Source of the DNA: Limimonas halophila
GTDB taxonomy: Bacteria; Pseudomonadota; Alphaproteobacteria; Kiloniellales; Rhodovibrionaceae
Assembly: GCF_900100655.1 (NCBI RefSeq)
Contig: NZ_FNCE01000001.1
Coordinates: 481,252 to 545,251, forward strand
Length of the DNA: 64,000 nt
Direction of reading: 5' to 3'
Shown here: one piece after another, positions 1-8,992 of the stretch
Layout of the letters: each line of letters opens with the position of its first letter
Position numbering within the stretch: position 1 is the first letter of the stretch
Program-made: the position numbers and the translations under genes
Notes under the pieces: generated by a model
Databases searched by the model: none
What the model saw: only the letters and a program-made list of their open reading frames with translations
What the model was told of the DNA's origin: nothing

Positions 1-1098
1 CGCCGCCAGGGAAAAGGAATTCCCGGCCATCTCCAGGAAGTTCAGGGAATAGGAGCGCTGTGCCGCAGTGATCGCCATGCCCAGCAGGATGCCTGCAGGC
101 AGGAGGAAGCCCGCCAAGATGGGCAGCGCGCACGCCAGCGTGGCCAGCGCCTGCTTCCCGGGCGACAGCGTCGTGCGTGGCAGCCGGCGGTAGCGCGCGG
201 AGGTGTGGTGGTAGCGCGCCCGCCCGCGGCTCAGGCGCTCCAGCAGCAGCACGGCGAACACCACGGCCAGCAGCAGGGCCGCGAGCTGCGAGGCCGCGAC
301 CGGATCGCCGAACGACGACCACACACGCACGATGCCGGTGGTGAAGGTCTGCACACCGAAGTAGCTCACCGTGCCGAAGTCCGACAGCGCCTCCATCAGC
401 ACGAGGGCGGTGCCGCCCGCGATCGACGGCCGCGCCAGCGGCAGCGCCACGCGCAGGAAGTTGCGCCACGGCCCGTAGCCCAGCGTGCGCCCCACCTCCA
501 GCGCGCACACCGACTGCTCCAGGAAGGAGGCGCGCGCCAGCAGGTAGACGTAGGGGTAGAGCACGAAGGTCATCATGGCGATGGCCCCCGGCAGCGAGCG
601 CACCTGCGGGAACCACATCGCCCCGGCTTCCAGCTCGAACAGTGTGCGCAGCGCCGTCTGCACCGGCCCCGTGACCTGGAGGAAGTCGGTGTAGGCGTAG
701 GCCATGACGTAGGCGGGCACCGCGAGCGGCAGGATCAGCGCCCACTCGAAGATCGGCCGGCCGGGGAAGCGGTACATCGTCACCAGCCACGCCGTGAGCG
801 TGCCGATCACGGGCGCGCCGATCCCCACGCCCAGCACCAGCCACAGCGTGTTCAACAGATAGCGCGGCAGCACCGTCTGAACGAGGTGGCCCCAGACCTC
901 GGAGTCCGTGGGCAGCACGAGCTGGGCGACCACCGTGATCACCGGGATGCTCAGCACCGCCGCGATCAGCACGGACGCCCAGCCCAGCACGGCCGTCGCC
1001 CGGCTGCCGCGCGAGCGCCCGCCGCGCCGCTGCGGAACCTGCGAAAGGTCGGCCGGCTCGCCCGCGGCCCAGGAGCTGTCGAAGGTGCTTTCGGTCAT
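1..1098 (-). CDS. Iron-type ABC transporter permease (5' part, cut by the left edge)
   Basis: This is an inner-membrane permease of the FbpB/SfuB type, which moves Fe3+ (or a similar periplasmic ligand) together with a binding protein and an ATPase outside the window. The 366 visible codons run open to base 1, so the C-terminus is missing. The ATG at 1098 is followed by a short charged N-terminus, then many hydrophobic segments. The first permease domain carries a typical EAA-like loop near residues 195-225 (ALEVGRTLGYGPWRNFLRVA). A second permease domain begins just before the edge, where the sequence ends with GNSFSLAA. The gene is divergent from cheA and not obviously linked to it. Family membership is well supported; the exact substrate is inference. 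Confidence 0.82.
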   Translation of the reverse strand, partial: MTESTFDSSWAAGEPADLSQVPQRRGGRSRGSRATAVLGWASVLIAAVLSIPVITVVAQLVLPTDSEVWGHLVQTVLPRYLLNTLWLVLGVGIGAPVIGTLTAWLVTMYRFPGRPIFEWALILPLAVPAYVMAYAYTDFLQVTGPVQTALRTLFELEAGAMWFPQVRSLPGAIAMMTFVLYPYVYLLARASFLEQSVCALEVGRTLGYGPWRNFLRVALPLARPSIAGGTALVLMEALSDFGTVSYFGVQTFTTGIVRVWSSFGDPVAASQLAALLLAVVFAVLLLERLSRGRARYHHTSARYRRLPRTTLSPGKQALATLACALPILAGFLLPAGILLGMAITAAQRSYSLNFLEMAGNSFSLAA

Positions 1099-1349
1099 GC
1101 GCGCCTGCCGTTCGTGTCGGGCCGACTCTTAAAGTTGGAAACGCCGTCTGTGAATGCAAATGGCTCGCAATTTCGTCTGGCAGCGGCGCGCGGTCGCAAC
1201 CCCATGCATCGCCTCGGCCGGAGCGCGTCAGCGGGCCGCGAAATCAACGGAGTTTTAATCGAAGCGTGTCAGGCTGATTGGCGAGCGACCATTGCGCCGG
1301 GCGGGACGCCTGCGGCTGGCGCAGGACCAAGCCACGATCGAGGGCATCG
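1099..1349. other. Divergent intergenic region between the permease and cheA
   Basis: This 251 bp spacer must hold promoters for both the minus-strand permease and the plus-strand che operon. It is more AT-rich than its surroundings near 1130-1180 and 1240-1265. I see isolated TTAA tetramers but no correctly spaced CtrA pair, no sigma-54 element and no clear terminator. Confidence 0.4.
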
Positions 1350-4253
1350 ATGGACGACCTGCTCAGCGAGTTCCTGACGGAAACGAACGAAAGCCTTCAG
1401 GTCCTCGACACGGAGATCGTGACCCTGGAGCAGAATCCGAACAATCCGGATCTGCTGCACAACATTTTCCGTGTCATGCACACCATCAAGGGGACTTGCG
1501 GGTTCCTGGGGCTCCCGCGGCTTGAGGCGGTGGCGCACTCGGGCGAAACTGTCCTGGGCAAGGTTCGCGACGGCGAGCTGGAGATCAACCAGGACCGCGT
1601 TTCCATCGTCCTGGAATGTCTCGACCGCATTCGCGACATCGTCGGCGCGCTCGAGGAAAACGGCGAAGAGCCGGAAGGCGACGACACCGAGCTGATCAAT
1701 CGGCTCAACGCCCTGATCGAGAAGGCGGAAGCCGGGGATACCGGCGACAGCGGCGGCGAGGCGGCCGCCGGCGGCGAAGCCGAGGCGGAGTCCGGCGCCG
1801 GCGCGGAAGAGGACGACATGGCGGCGGCCATGGCCGCCATGGAGGCCGAAGACTCGAGCGAAGCCGAGGCCGAGTCCGACGCCGCGGAATCCGGGGATGC
1901 CGGTCAGGGCGGCGAGGGTGACGCGCCCGCCGGGGACTCGGAGAGCCAGCCGGAAAGCAGCGGGCCACCCGCGCCGGCGTCGCAGACCCAGCCAGCAACC
2001 ACGAGCGAGAGCCAGCCCCCGGCGGCCAGCAGCGGTGGCGGCGGCCAGGGCGGCGGCAGCGGCCAAGGCGGCGGCAAGTCCGGCGGTGACAGTGGCCGTC
2101 AGGGCGGCGGCGGTGGCGGCGGCCACAGCGGCCCGCAGTCGATCCGCGTCAGCGTCGACCTGCTGGAAAGCCTCATGACCACGGTTTCGGAGCTGGTGCT
2201 CAACCGCAACCAGCTTCTGCAGATCCTGCGCCAGTACAACGAAAGCGAGTTCGCCGCGCCGCTGCAGCGGCTCAATCACGTCGTGTCCGAGCTGCAGGAA
2301 GGCGTCATGAAGACGCGCATGCAGCCGATCGACAACGCATGGTCGAAGCTGCCGCGCATCGTGCGCGACCTTTCCGCCGATCTGGGCAAGAAGATCGAGC
2401 TGAAGAAGAAGGGTGAGGACACCGAGCTCGACCGTCAGGTGCTCGAGCTGATCAAGGATCCGCTCACCCACATGGTGCGCAACTCCTGCGACCACGGCCT
2501 GGAAACGCCGGACGAGCGCCGCGAGGCGGGCAAGCCCGAGGTCGGCACGATCGCCCTCAACGCCTACCACGAGGGCGGTCACATCATCATCGAGATCGCC
2601 GACGACGGAAAGGGGCTCGACCCGGAGAAGATCAAGGACAAGGCCATCCGCAACGGCCTCACGACCGAGGCCGACTGCGCCAACCTGACCGAGCAGCAGA
2701 TCCTTCAGTTCATCTTCAAGCCGGGCTTCTCCACCGCAGCGGCGGTCACGGCCGTGTCCGGCCGTGGCGTCGGCATGGACGTCGTGCGCAACAACATCGA
2801 GGAAATCGGCGGCACCATCGAGCTGTCCTCGAAGCTGGGGCGCGGCAGCAAGTTCACGGTGAAGATCCCGCTGACCCTGGCGATCGCCTCGGCGCTGATC
2901 GTGGAATGCGGCGGCGAGCGCTTTGCCATCCCGCAGCTTTCCGTGAAGGAGCTGGTGCGCGCCAAGGGCGACAGCGAGAAGTCCATCGAACGCATCAAGG
3001 ACACGCCGGTGCTGCGCCTGCGCGACCGGCTGCTGCCGCTGATCAACCTGCGCCAATTGCTGCGCCTCGACGGCGAGGACCAGCAGCCGCAGCTGGAATC
3101 CCCCGCCGGCGCGGGCCAGGAAACGGCGACACAGAGTGGCGATCCTCAGAGCGAGGAGCGCGACGGTTTCATCGTCGTCAGCCAGGTGGGGACCTACCAC
3201 TTCGGCATCATCGTGGATCAGGTCTACGACACCGAGGAAATCGTGGTGAAGCCGGTTGCCCGCATCCTGCGCAACATTCCGCTGTTCTCGGGCAACACCA
3301 TCCTGGGCGACGGCCGCGTCGTCATGATCCTGGACCCGAACGGCATCGCCCAGGCGAGTGGCGAGATCACCGTCTCCGAAGGCCAGGACATGGGCGAGGA
3401 GGAGCGTGCCGTCAGCGAGGACGAGGCCGTGTCCATGCTGATCTTCCGTGCCGTGGACGACGCGCCCAAGGCCGTCCCGCTCGGCCTCGTGTCGCGCCTG
3501 GAGGAAATCGACCTGGAGAACGTCGAGGTCTCCAACGGCCAGCGCGTGATCCAGTACCGCGGGAAGCTGATGCCGCTGATCCTGATGGACGGCGCCAAGG
3601 GCCTGGAAAGCCAGGGCAAGCAGCCCGTGCTGGTCTTCACCGACCAGAACCGTTCCATGGGTCTGGTCGTGGACGAGATCGTCGACATCGTTCAGGAGAG
3701 CATGAATATCGAGCTGAGCGGCGAGCGGGCCGGATTCCTGGGCAGCGCGGTCATCGCCGGCAAGGCCACGGACATCATCGATACCGGCTACTACCTGACC
3801 AAGGCCTATCCGGACTGGTTCCGCGGCGAGGAGCGCCGTGGCCAGAGCCGGCGGGGCCTGGGACGGCGGGTGCTGTTCGTCGACGACAGCCCCTTCTTCC
3901 GCAACATGCTCGTGCCTGTGCTGGATACAGCCGGCTACGACGTCACCTCGGCGGAAAGCGCCGAGCGCGCCCTGGAGCTGCACAACGAAGGCCGGATGTA
4001 CGACGTCATCATCTCGGATATCGAGATGTCCGGCATGAGCGGGTACGAGTTCGCCGAGTACGTGCAGAACCAGACGGACTGGGCCAGCACGCCCATGATC
4101 GCGCTGTCCTCCTACGCCGAGCCGCAGGACATGGAGCGCGGCCGCGCCGCGGGCTTCCGCGACTATGTGGCCAAGTTCGACCGCGAGACCTTGCTTGATA
4201 CGCTGCGCGAGATTCTGAACGAGGAAAAGCTACCTCAGCGGGGGGCCGCATGA
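1350..4253 (+). CDS. cheA: Chemotaxis histidine kinase CheA with C-terminal receiver
   Basis: CheA autophosphorylates under receptor control and passes phosphate to CheY and CheB. The ATG at 1350 (MDDLLSEFLTE) gives 967 residues. In order: an Hpt domain with phospho-His at about residue 44 (MHTIKGTCGFLG); a very acidic, then Gly/Gln/Ser-rich linker (about 125-260) where a P2 domain would be expected; the dimerisation domain (about 262-330); an HATPase with N box (MVRNSCDHGLE) and G box (GRGVGMD); two CheW-like modules; and a receiver with phospho-Asp near 890 (ISDIEMSG). The fused receiver is common in alphaproteobacterial CheA. It is the first gene of the che operon and overlaps cheW by 4 bp. 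A longer reading from 1278 adds residues that do not look like CheA. Confidence 0.97.
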   Translation: MDDLLSEFLTETNESLQVLDTEIVTLEQNPNNPDLLHNIFRVMHTIKGTCGFLGLPRLEAVAHSGETVLGKVRDGELEINQDRVSIVLECLDRIRDIVGALEENGEEPEGDDTELINRLNALIEKAEAGDTGDSGGEAAAGGEAEAESGAGAEEDDMAAAMAAMEAEDSSEAEAESDAAESGDAGQGGEGDAPAGDSESQPESSGPPAPASQTQPATTSESQPPAASSGGGGQGGGSGQGGGKSGGDSGRQGGGGGGGHSGPQSIRVSVDLLESLMTTVSELVLNRNQLLQILRQYNESEFAAPLQRLNHVVSELQEGVMKTRMQPIDNAWSKLPRIVRDLSADLGKKIELKKKGEDTELDRQVLELIKDPLTHMVRNSCDHGLETPDERREAGKPEVGTIALNAYHEGGHIIIEIADDGKGLDPEKIKDKAIRNGLTTEADCANLTEQQILQFIFKPGFSTAAAVTAVSGRGVGMDVVRNNIEEIGGTIELSSKLGRGSKFTVKIPLTLAIASALIVECGGERFAIPQLSVKELVRAKGDSEKSIERIKDTPVLRLRDRLLPLINLRQLLRLDGEDQQPQLESPAGAGQETATQSGDPQSEERDGFIVVSQVGTYHFGIIVDQVYDTEEIVVKPVARILRNIPLFSGNTILGDGRVVMILDPNGIAQASGEITVSEGQDMGEEERAVSEDEAVSMLIFRAVDDAPKAVPLGLVSRLEEIDLENVEVSNGQRVIQYRGKLMPLILMDGAKGLESQGKQPVLVFTDQNRSMGLVVDEIVDIVQESMNIELSGERAGFLGSAVIAGKATDIIDTGYYLTKAYPDWFRGEERRGQSRRGLGRRVLFVDDSPFFRNMLVPVLDTAGYDVTSAESAERALELHNEGRMYDVIISDIEMSGMSGYEFAEYVQNQTDWASTPMIALSSYAEPQDMERGRAAGFRDYVAKFDRETLLDTLREILNEEKLPQRGAA

Positions 4254-4765
4254 CCGAGGCAGGCGACGACACGAACGCGGCGGCCGGGTCCGAGCACACG
4301 GCGCTGGCGCGCGTGCACAACTCGGAAAACGCCACGGACTACGTCACCTTCACGATCGCCGACCAGCTTTTCGGCATCCCGGTGAAGCAGGTGCAGGACG
4401 TGCTCTCCGGCGGCACGATCACGCGGATACCGTTGGCGCCCAAGGAAATCGCCGGCGTGCTCAACCTGCGCGGGCGCATCGTGACGGCCATCGACGTGCG
4501 CCTGCGCCTGGGGCTGCCCCCGCGCGAGCGCCGCAGCGATGACATGTCGCTCGTGGTGGACCACGGCGGGGAACTCTACAGCCTGATGGTGGACGATGTC
4601 GGGGACGTGTACAGCATCGATCCGACCACGTTCGACCGGAATCCGCCCACGCTGGATCAGAAGATCCGCGAGTTCTCGGCCGGTATCTACCGGCGCAACG
4701 AGAAACTCATGGTCGTGCTGGATGTGGAACGGCTGCTCGATTACGAGGTATCGCAGGCCGCTTAG
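4250..4765 (+). CDS. cheW: Chemotaxis coupling protein CheW
   Basis: CheW links chemoreceptors to CheA at the cell pole. It has 171 residues: a disordered start of about 28 residues, then one CheW beta-barrel domain with family blocks such as FGIPVKQVQDVL, GVLNLRGRIVTAIDVR and SLMVDDVGDV. Its ATG overlaps the cheA stop (ATGA), so the two are translationally coupled. cheY follows after 12 bp. No receptor gene lies in this window, so the chemoreceptors must be encoded elsewhere. Confidence 0.96.
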   Translation: MTEAGDDTNAAAGSEHTALARVHNSENATDYVTFTIADQLFGIPVKQVQDVLSGGTITRIPLAPKEIAGVLNLRGRIVTAIDVRLRLGLPPRERRSDDMSLVVDHGGELYSLMVDDVGDVYSIDPTTFDRNPPTLDQKIREFSAGIYRRNEKLMVVLDVERLLDYEVSQAA

Positions 4766-4777
4766 CCCGGGTGTCCG

Positions 4778-5143
4778 ATGAAACGAGTCTTGGTTGTCGA
4801 CGACTCCCAGGTCGTCCGCTCCGTCGCCCGCAAGATCCTCGAAGGCCTTGAGTTCGAGATCTGGGAGGCGAGCGACGGGCAGGAGGCCCTTGAGATCTGC
4901 CAGCGCGGGCTGCCGGACGCTGTCCTGCTCGACTGGAACATGCCGGTCATGTCGGGTATCGAGTTTCTCCGCGCCCTGCGTCAAATGGATGGCGGTGACG
5001 GGCCGATCGTCGTGTTCTGCACGACGGAAACGGACATGCAGCACATTCAGGAAGCCCTGGGCGCGGGTGCGAACGAATACATCATGAAGCCGTTCGACAG
5101 CGACGTCGTCCAATCGAAATTCGAACAGGTGGGATTGCTCTGA
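4778..5143 (+). CDS. cheY: Chemotaxis response regulator CheY
   Basis: This is a single-domain receiver of 121 residues that would carry the phosphoryl signal from CheA to the flagellar switch. The acidic pair is D8/D9, the phospho-acceptor is D52 (LLDWNMPVMSG), the conserved Thr is in the FCTTE stretch near 82-83, and the conserved Lys is K104 (IMKPF). It lies between cheW and cheB in the operon and ends one base before the cheB start. There is no output domain. The role in motor control is inferred from its position in the che operon. Confidence 0.95.
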   Translation: MKRVLVVDDSQVVRSVARKILEGLEFEIWEASDGQEALEICQRGLPDAVLLDWNMPVMSGIEFLRALRQMDGGDGPIVVFCTTETDMQHIQEALGAGANEYIMKPFDSDVVQSKFEQVGLL

Positions 5144-5144
5144 G

Positions 5145-6359
5145 ATGAGCCGGTCGACACGCGGCGAGGCACGCGGCGGCGCCGCGGGCAACGACCCTTA
5201 TCGTGTTATGGTCGTGGACGACTCCGCCGTCGTTCGCGGCATGACCACGCGCTTTCTGGAGCGCGACAACGATATCCAGATCGTCTCGTCCGTCGGCGAC
5301 GGCCAGCGCGCCATCAGTCAACTGGATCGCCACGCGCCCGTCGACGTGGTCGTGCTCGACATCGAAATGCCCGTGATGGACGGGCTGACGGCGCTGCCGA
5401 AGCTGCTGGAAAAGCAGGGCGACGTTCAGGTTCTCGTCTCCTCCACGCTGACGAAGTCCAATGCCGACATCTCGCTGAAGGCGCTGCGCGCGGGCGCCGC
5501 GGATTACGTCACCAAGCCGGGGAACAGCGGCCTGCACACGGCCGACGAGTTCCAGGAGGAGTTGCGCAGCAAGGTCAAGACGCTGGGGGCCGCGCGCCGC
5601 CGCAGCGCGGGCGGCGGCAAGGCCGGCGGCGCGAGCGCGCGCGAGCGCCCGGGACCGGCCACAGACCGAGCGTCGGTCGGGTCGAGCACGGCCGCGCGCA
5701 CCGGCCGGGACAAGCCCGCGAGCGCGCCGGCCGCCAGCGCCGCGCCGGCCACGGTGCAGAAGCGCGCCGCCAGCAACCAGACACCCGAGGTGATCGCGAT
5801 CGGCTCGTCGACGGGCGGGCCGCAGGCGCTGTTCCAGGTGCTGACGGAGTTGGGGCCGGTGCGCCAGCCGATTCTGGTCACGCAGCACATGCCCAAGACC
5901 TTCACGGCGCTGCTGGCCGATCACATCAAGCGGCAGACGAAGCTGGACGCGATCGAGGTTGCCGGGGGCGAGTCCCTCGTCGGCGGGCGCGTGCACGTCG
6001 CGCCGGGCGGCTCGCACATGGTCGTGGAGCGCGGCAGTGACGGCCTGCACCTGAAACTCTCCGACGACCCGCCGGAAAACTTCTGCAAGCCTTCGGTGGA
6101 CCCGATGCTGCGCAGTCTGGCGACCGTCTTCGGCGGGCGGCTCCTCACCGTGATCCTCACCGGCATGGGACACGACGGCTACTACGGCTGCCAGACGGTC
6201 GTGCAGGCCGGCGGCCAAGTCATCGCGCAGGACGAGGAAAGCTCGGTTGTGTGGGGCATGCCGGGCGCAGTGGCAAAGGCTGGGCTGTGTTCGGCTGTGC
6301 TCCCCCTCGGGGAGATCGCCGATCACATGCGCAAGATCGCGATGAGGTCGGCCGCATGA
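5145..6359 (+). CDS. cheB: Protein-glutamate methylesterase CheB
   Basis: CheB demethylates (and may deamidate) chemoreceptors during adaptation and is activated by CheA. Of 404 residues, the N-terminal receiver has its phospho-Asp at D72 (VLDIEMPVMDG). An Ala/Gly/Arg/Ser-rich linker (about 145-205) leads to the CheB esterase domain. The catalytic triad is visible as Ser near 220 (AIGSSTGGPQAL), His near 247 (TQHMPKTF) and Asp near 343 (TGMGHDGYYG). The gene overlaps cheR by 4 bp, so writer and eraser of receptor methylation are co-translated. Confidence 0.97.
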   Translation: MSRSTRGEARGGAAGNDPYRVMVVDDSAVVRGMTTRFLERDNDIQIVSSVGDGQRAISQLDRHAPVDVVVLDIEMPVMDGLTALPKLLEKQGDVQVLVSSTLTKSNADISLKALRAGAADYVTKPGNSGLHTADEFQEELRSKVKTLGAARRRSAGGGKAGGASARERPGPATDRASVGSSTAARTGRDKPASAPAASAAPATVQKRAASNQTPEVIAIGSSTGGPQALFQVLTELGPVRQPILVTQHMPKTFTALLADHIKRQTKLDAIEVAGGESLVGGRVHVAPGGSHMVVERGSDGLHLKLSDDPPENFCKPSVDPMLRSLATVFGGRLLTVILTGMGHDGYYGCQTVVQAGGQVIAQDEESSVVWGMPGAVAKAGLCSAVLPLGEIADHMRKIAMRSAA

Positions 6360-7210
6360 ACCCCGAAGAGTTCAGCCGTCTCGCCGAGTTGCTGAAGGAC
6401 CGCACGGGCATCGTGCTCGGCCGGGACAAGGAGTACCTGGCGGAAAGCCGCTTGGCGCCGGTCGCCCGCAGCTGGGGATTCAACAGTCCCACCGACTTGG
6501 TGCGCGCGCTGGTCCGCCGAACGGGGAGCGGGGCGAGCCAGGAACTGCTCTCGGCGGTGGTCGAGGCCATGACCACCAACGAGTCCTTCTTCTTCCGCGA
6601 CCAGACGCCCTTCGACCAGTTCCGCGACGTCATGTTGCCCAACCTGATGAAGGCGCGGGCCGATACGCGCCGCATCCGCATCTGGTCGGCAGCGTGCTCC
6701 AGCGGCCAGGAGCCGTATTCGCTCGCCATGGCGATCCGAGAGCTGGGGGCGAAGGTGAGCGGCTGGCGCTTCGACATCCTGGCCACGGACCTGTCGAAGC
6801 AGATCATGAACCGGGCGCAGGACGGCGTTTACACCCAGTTCGAGGTGCAGCGCGGCCTGCCCATCCAGTACCTCGCCAAGTACTTCGAGCAGGAAGGCGA
6901 CCGCTGGCGGATCAAGCGCGACATCCGCGACATGGTGACCTTCCGCGCGCACAACCTCTTGGACAGCGCCCGGCCGCTCGGCAAGTTCGACATCGTCTTC
7001 TGCCGCAACGTCCTCATCTACTTCAACCAGGACACCAAGCGGCAGGTGCTGGACAACATCTCGGAAGTCTTGGCATCGGACGGCTATCTGACGTTGGGCG
7101 GCGCCGAGACGGTGCTGGGCCTGACCGACAAATTCCAGGCCGTCTCCGGCTATCGCGGGCTTTTCGCGCCCACGTCAGCGCAGAAGAAAGCCGCGGCGCC
7201 GGGGCGGTAA
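6356..7210 (+). CDS. cheR: Chemotaxis methyltransferase CheR
   Basis: CheR methylates receptor glutamates using S-adenosylmethionine. The start at 6356 (MNPEEFSRLAELL) overlaps the cheB stop as ATGA and gives 284 residues, the usual CheR size. The helical N-terminal domain is followed by a Rossmann-type methyltransferase domain with the SAM motif SAACSSGQEPYSLAM and the later block FDIVFCRNVLIYF. It is the last gene of the che operon. A strong hairpin lies just downstream, before the convergent ctrA gene. An upstream ATG at 6251 would add residues read inside cheB and is unlikely. Confidence 0.96.
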   Translation: MNPEEFSRLAELLKDRTGIVLGRDKEYLAESRLAPVARSWGFNSPTDLVRALVRRTGSGASQELLSAVVEAMTTNESFFFRDQTPFDQFRDVMLPNLMKARADTRRIRIWSAACSSGQEPYSLAMAIRELGAKVSGWRFDILATDLSKQIMNRAQDGVYTQFEVQRGLPIQYLAKYFEQEGDRWRIKRDIRDMVTFRAHNLLDSARPLGKFDIVFCRNVLIYFNQDTKRQVLDNISEVLASDGYLTLGGAETVLGLTDKFQAVSGYRGLFAPTSAQKKAAAPGR

Positions 7211-7245
7211 GCGCAAGCGCGCGACAACGCGGCCTGACCCGACGC

Positions 7246-7271
7246 GGCGAGGGGGCTCAGGCCCCGTCGCC
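7246..7271. terminator. Hairpin between convergent cheR and ctrA
   Basis: An inverted repeat with arms GGCGA-GGGG and CCCC-TCGCC and a G-G mismatch forms a strong GC-rich stem with a very short loop. It lies 35 bp after the cheR stop and 4 bp after the ctrA stop on the other strand. No T-run follows on either strand, so bidirectional termination is inferred from position. Confidence 0.6.
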
Positions 7272-7275
7272 GGGA

Positions 7276-8037
7276 TCACACCGCCTCAGGGCTGACGCGC
7301 GCGGGAGCTTGGTCGGCGGGCGCGGCGTCCTCTTCCGTCACATCCGAACCAGCTTCAGCTTCCTCGGGATCGCGCAGCATATAGCCGCGGCCCCAGACCG
7401 TCTCGATGTAGTTCTCGCCGCCGGTCGCGTTCGCCAGCTTCTTGCGCAGCTTGCAGACGAAGACGTCGATGATCTTCAACTCGGGCTCGTCCATGCCGCC
7501 GTAGAGATGGTTCAGGAACATCTCCTTGGTCAGCGTGGTGCCCTTGCGCAGCGAGAGCAGCTCCAGGATGCCGTATTCCTTGCCGGTGAGGTGAAGCGGC
7601 TGCCCGTCCACCTCCACGGTGCGGGCGTCCAGGTTCACCTTCAGCTTGCCGGTCTGGATGACGGAATCGGAGTGGCCGCGCGAGCGGCGAACGATGGCCT
7701 GGATGCGGGCGACCAGCTCGCGCTTGTCGAACGGCTTGGTGAGGTAGTCGTCGGCGCCGAAGCCCAGGCCCTTGATCTTCTCGTCCATGCCCGAAAGGCC
7801 GGAGAGAATCAGGATGGGCGTCTGGATGCGCGAGGCGCGCATGCGGCGCAGCACCTCGTAGCCGTCGATGTCGGGCAGCATGAGGTCGAGGACGATGATG
7901 TCGTAGTCGTAGAGCTTGCCGATCTCCAGACCGTCCTCGCCCATGTCCGTGGTGTCGCAGATGTAGTTTTCCGAACGGAGCATCGTTTCGATGCTCTGCG
8001 CCATGGCGCTGTCGTCTTCCACGAGGAGGACTCGCAT
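7276..8037 (-). CDS. ctrA: Cell cycle response regulator CtrA
   Basis: CtrA is the OmpR-type master regulator of alphaproteobacteria; it binds TTAA-N7-TTAA sites and controls motility and, in some orders, replication. The receiver has acidic residues at 7-9 and phospho-Asp D51 ([19 protein letters not shown]). The winged-helix DNA-binding domain contains the characteristic block [18 protein letters not shown] and ends with [13 protein letters not shown]. There are 253 residues, including an acidic tail of about 25 residues. The tail ends in AV, not the AA degron known from Caulobacter. SciP is encoded 19 kb away and a perfect CtrA box precedes fliI, so regulator, antagonist and target share this window. 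Confidence 0.97.
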   Translation of the reverse strand: MRVLLVEDDSAMAQSIETMLRSENYICDTTDMGEDGLEIGKLYDYDIIVLDLMLPDIDGYEVLRRMRASRIQTPILILSGLSGMDEKIKGLGFGADDYLTKPFDKRELVARIQAIVRRSRGHSDSVIQTGKLKVNLDARTVEVDGQPLHLTGKEYGILELLSLRKGTTLTKEMFLNHLYGGMDEPELKIIDVFVCKLRKKLANATGGENYIETVWGRGYMLRDPEEAEAGSDVTEEDAAPADQAPARVSPEAV

Positions 8038-8179
8038 CGTGGCTCCCCCGTTCGATCGCGCCGGCGTGGTAAACGCCGCTGTGTTAACCGTAAGGAGTAT
8101 GCCGCATTAACGTCTGGTTTACAAACAGCTTTTTCATCAAGTCCCGACTTCTTCGCGTTTTCTCGGCCTTTTACGGGAA
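8038..8179 (-). promoter_or_regulatory. ctrA upstream region with CtrA half-sites
   Basis: This 142 bp spacer between btuD and ctrA is AT-richer than its neighbours and must hold the ctrA promoter. It has TTAAC at 8084-8088 and 8107-8111, plus a TTTAC stretch near 8118. None are paired at 7-bp spacing, so only CtrA half-sites are supported. I saw no GANTC methylation site here. Confidence 0.4.
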
Positions 8180-8992
8180 TTAACAGGGGGTGCCCAGGTC
8201 CGCGCGCGCCCAGGGCAGCACGAAGGGCTCGCCGTGCTGCTCCCCGGTGACCGCGCGCACGCCGTAGACCGCGCGCAGGCGGGCGTCGGTGAGGATCTCG
8301 CGCGGCGGGCCGGACGCGGCGATGCGCCCGTCCGTGAGCACGATCACGCGGTCGCAGAAGCGGGCCGCCAGCGTCAGGTCGTGCAGCACCGCCGCGACCG
8401 TGCGCCCGCTCGCCGCCAGGCCGTGCAGCTTCGCCATGACGTCGAGCTGGTGGTAGGGGTCGAGTCCCGCGACCGGCTCGTCCGCCAGCAGCCAGTCCGG
8501 CTCCCCCGCGAGCGCGCGCGCCAGCAGCACGCGCGCCGTTTCCCCGGCGCTGAGGTCGCTCGCCGGCCGGTCCGCCAGCGCATCGGTTCCCGTTGCGGCC
8601 ATTGCCCGCGCCACGGCGGCTCGGTCGTCGGCCGTCACGCGGCCGAAGGCGCGGCGATGCGGGGCGCGGCCCAGCCACACCAGCTCGCGCACGGCCATGG
8701 GCCAGTGCGGGCGTTCGCCCTGCGCCAGATGCGCCAGCTGCGCCGCCAGCCGCCGCCGGTCCATCCGCCGCACAGGGCGGCCGTCCAGCACGACCTCACC
8801 AGCGGTGGGGGCGATCAGCCCCGCCAGCGCGCGCAGCAGCGTGGTCTTGCCCGCGCCGTTGGGCCCGATGAGGCCCACCATCTCGCTGCGGGCCAGGGCG
8901 CAATCGACCCCGGTGAGCACACGCCGGCCCCCGAGATCGACCGTCAGCCCGCGCGCCGCGAGCCCTTCGCCGGTGTGGTGCCGTCCGTTCAC
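8180..8992 (-). CDS. btuD: Cobalamin-type ABC transporter ATPase (BtuD-like)
   Basis: This is the cytoplasmic ATPase of a FecCDE/BtuCD-type importer, 270 residues. Walker A is GPNGAGKTT near 44-52, the signature is LSAGETARVLLARAL, and Walker B is DWLLADEPVAGLDP. It overlaps the upstream permease gene by 4 bp (ATGA) and is the last gene of the btuB-btuF-btuC-btuD operon. By sequence alone it could serve haem or siderophores. The cobalamin riboswitch ahead of the operon makes vitamin B12 the best assignment. Confidence 0.88.
   Translation of the reverse strand: MNGRHHTGEGLAARGLTVDLGGRRVLTGVDCALARSEMVGLIGPNGAGKTTLLRALAGLIAPTAGEVVLDGRPVRRMDRRRLAAQLAHLAQGERPHWPMAVRELVWLGRAPHRRAFGRVTADDRAAVARAMAATGTDALADRPASDLSAGETARVLLARALAGEPDWLLADEPVAGLDPYHQLDVMAKLHGLAASGRTVAAVLHDLTLAARFCDRVIVLTDGRIAASGPPREILTDARLRAVYGVRAVTGEQHGEPFVLPWARADLGTPC

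Noticed and set aside
1269..3983. 904-codon open frame antisense to cheA
   Set aside because: High GC leaves long stop-free antisense frames. The predicted protein is His/Asp/Leu-repetitive with no family motif, while the plus-strand CheA is certain.
8084..8111. Two TTAAC tetrads in the ctrA promoter considered as a full CtrA autoregulatory box
   Set aside because: They are 19 bp apart, so they are half-sites at best.
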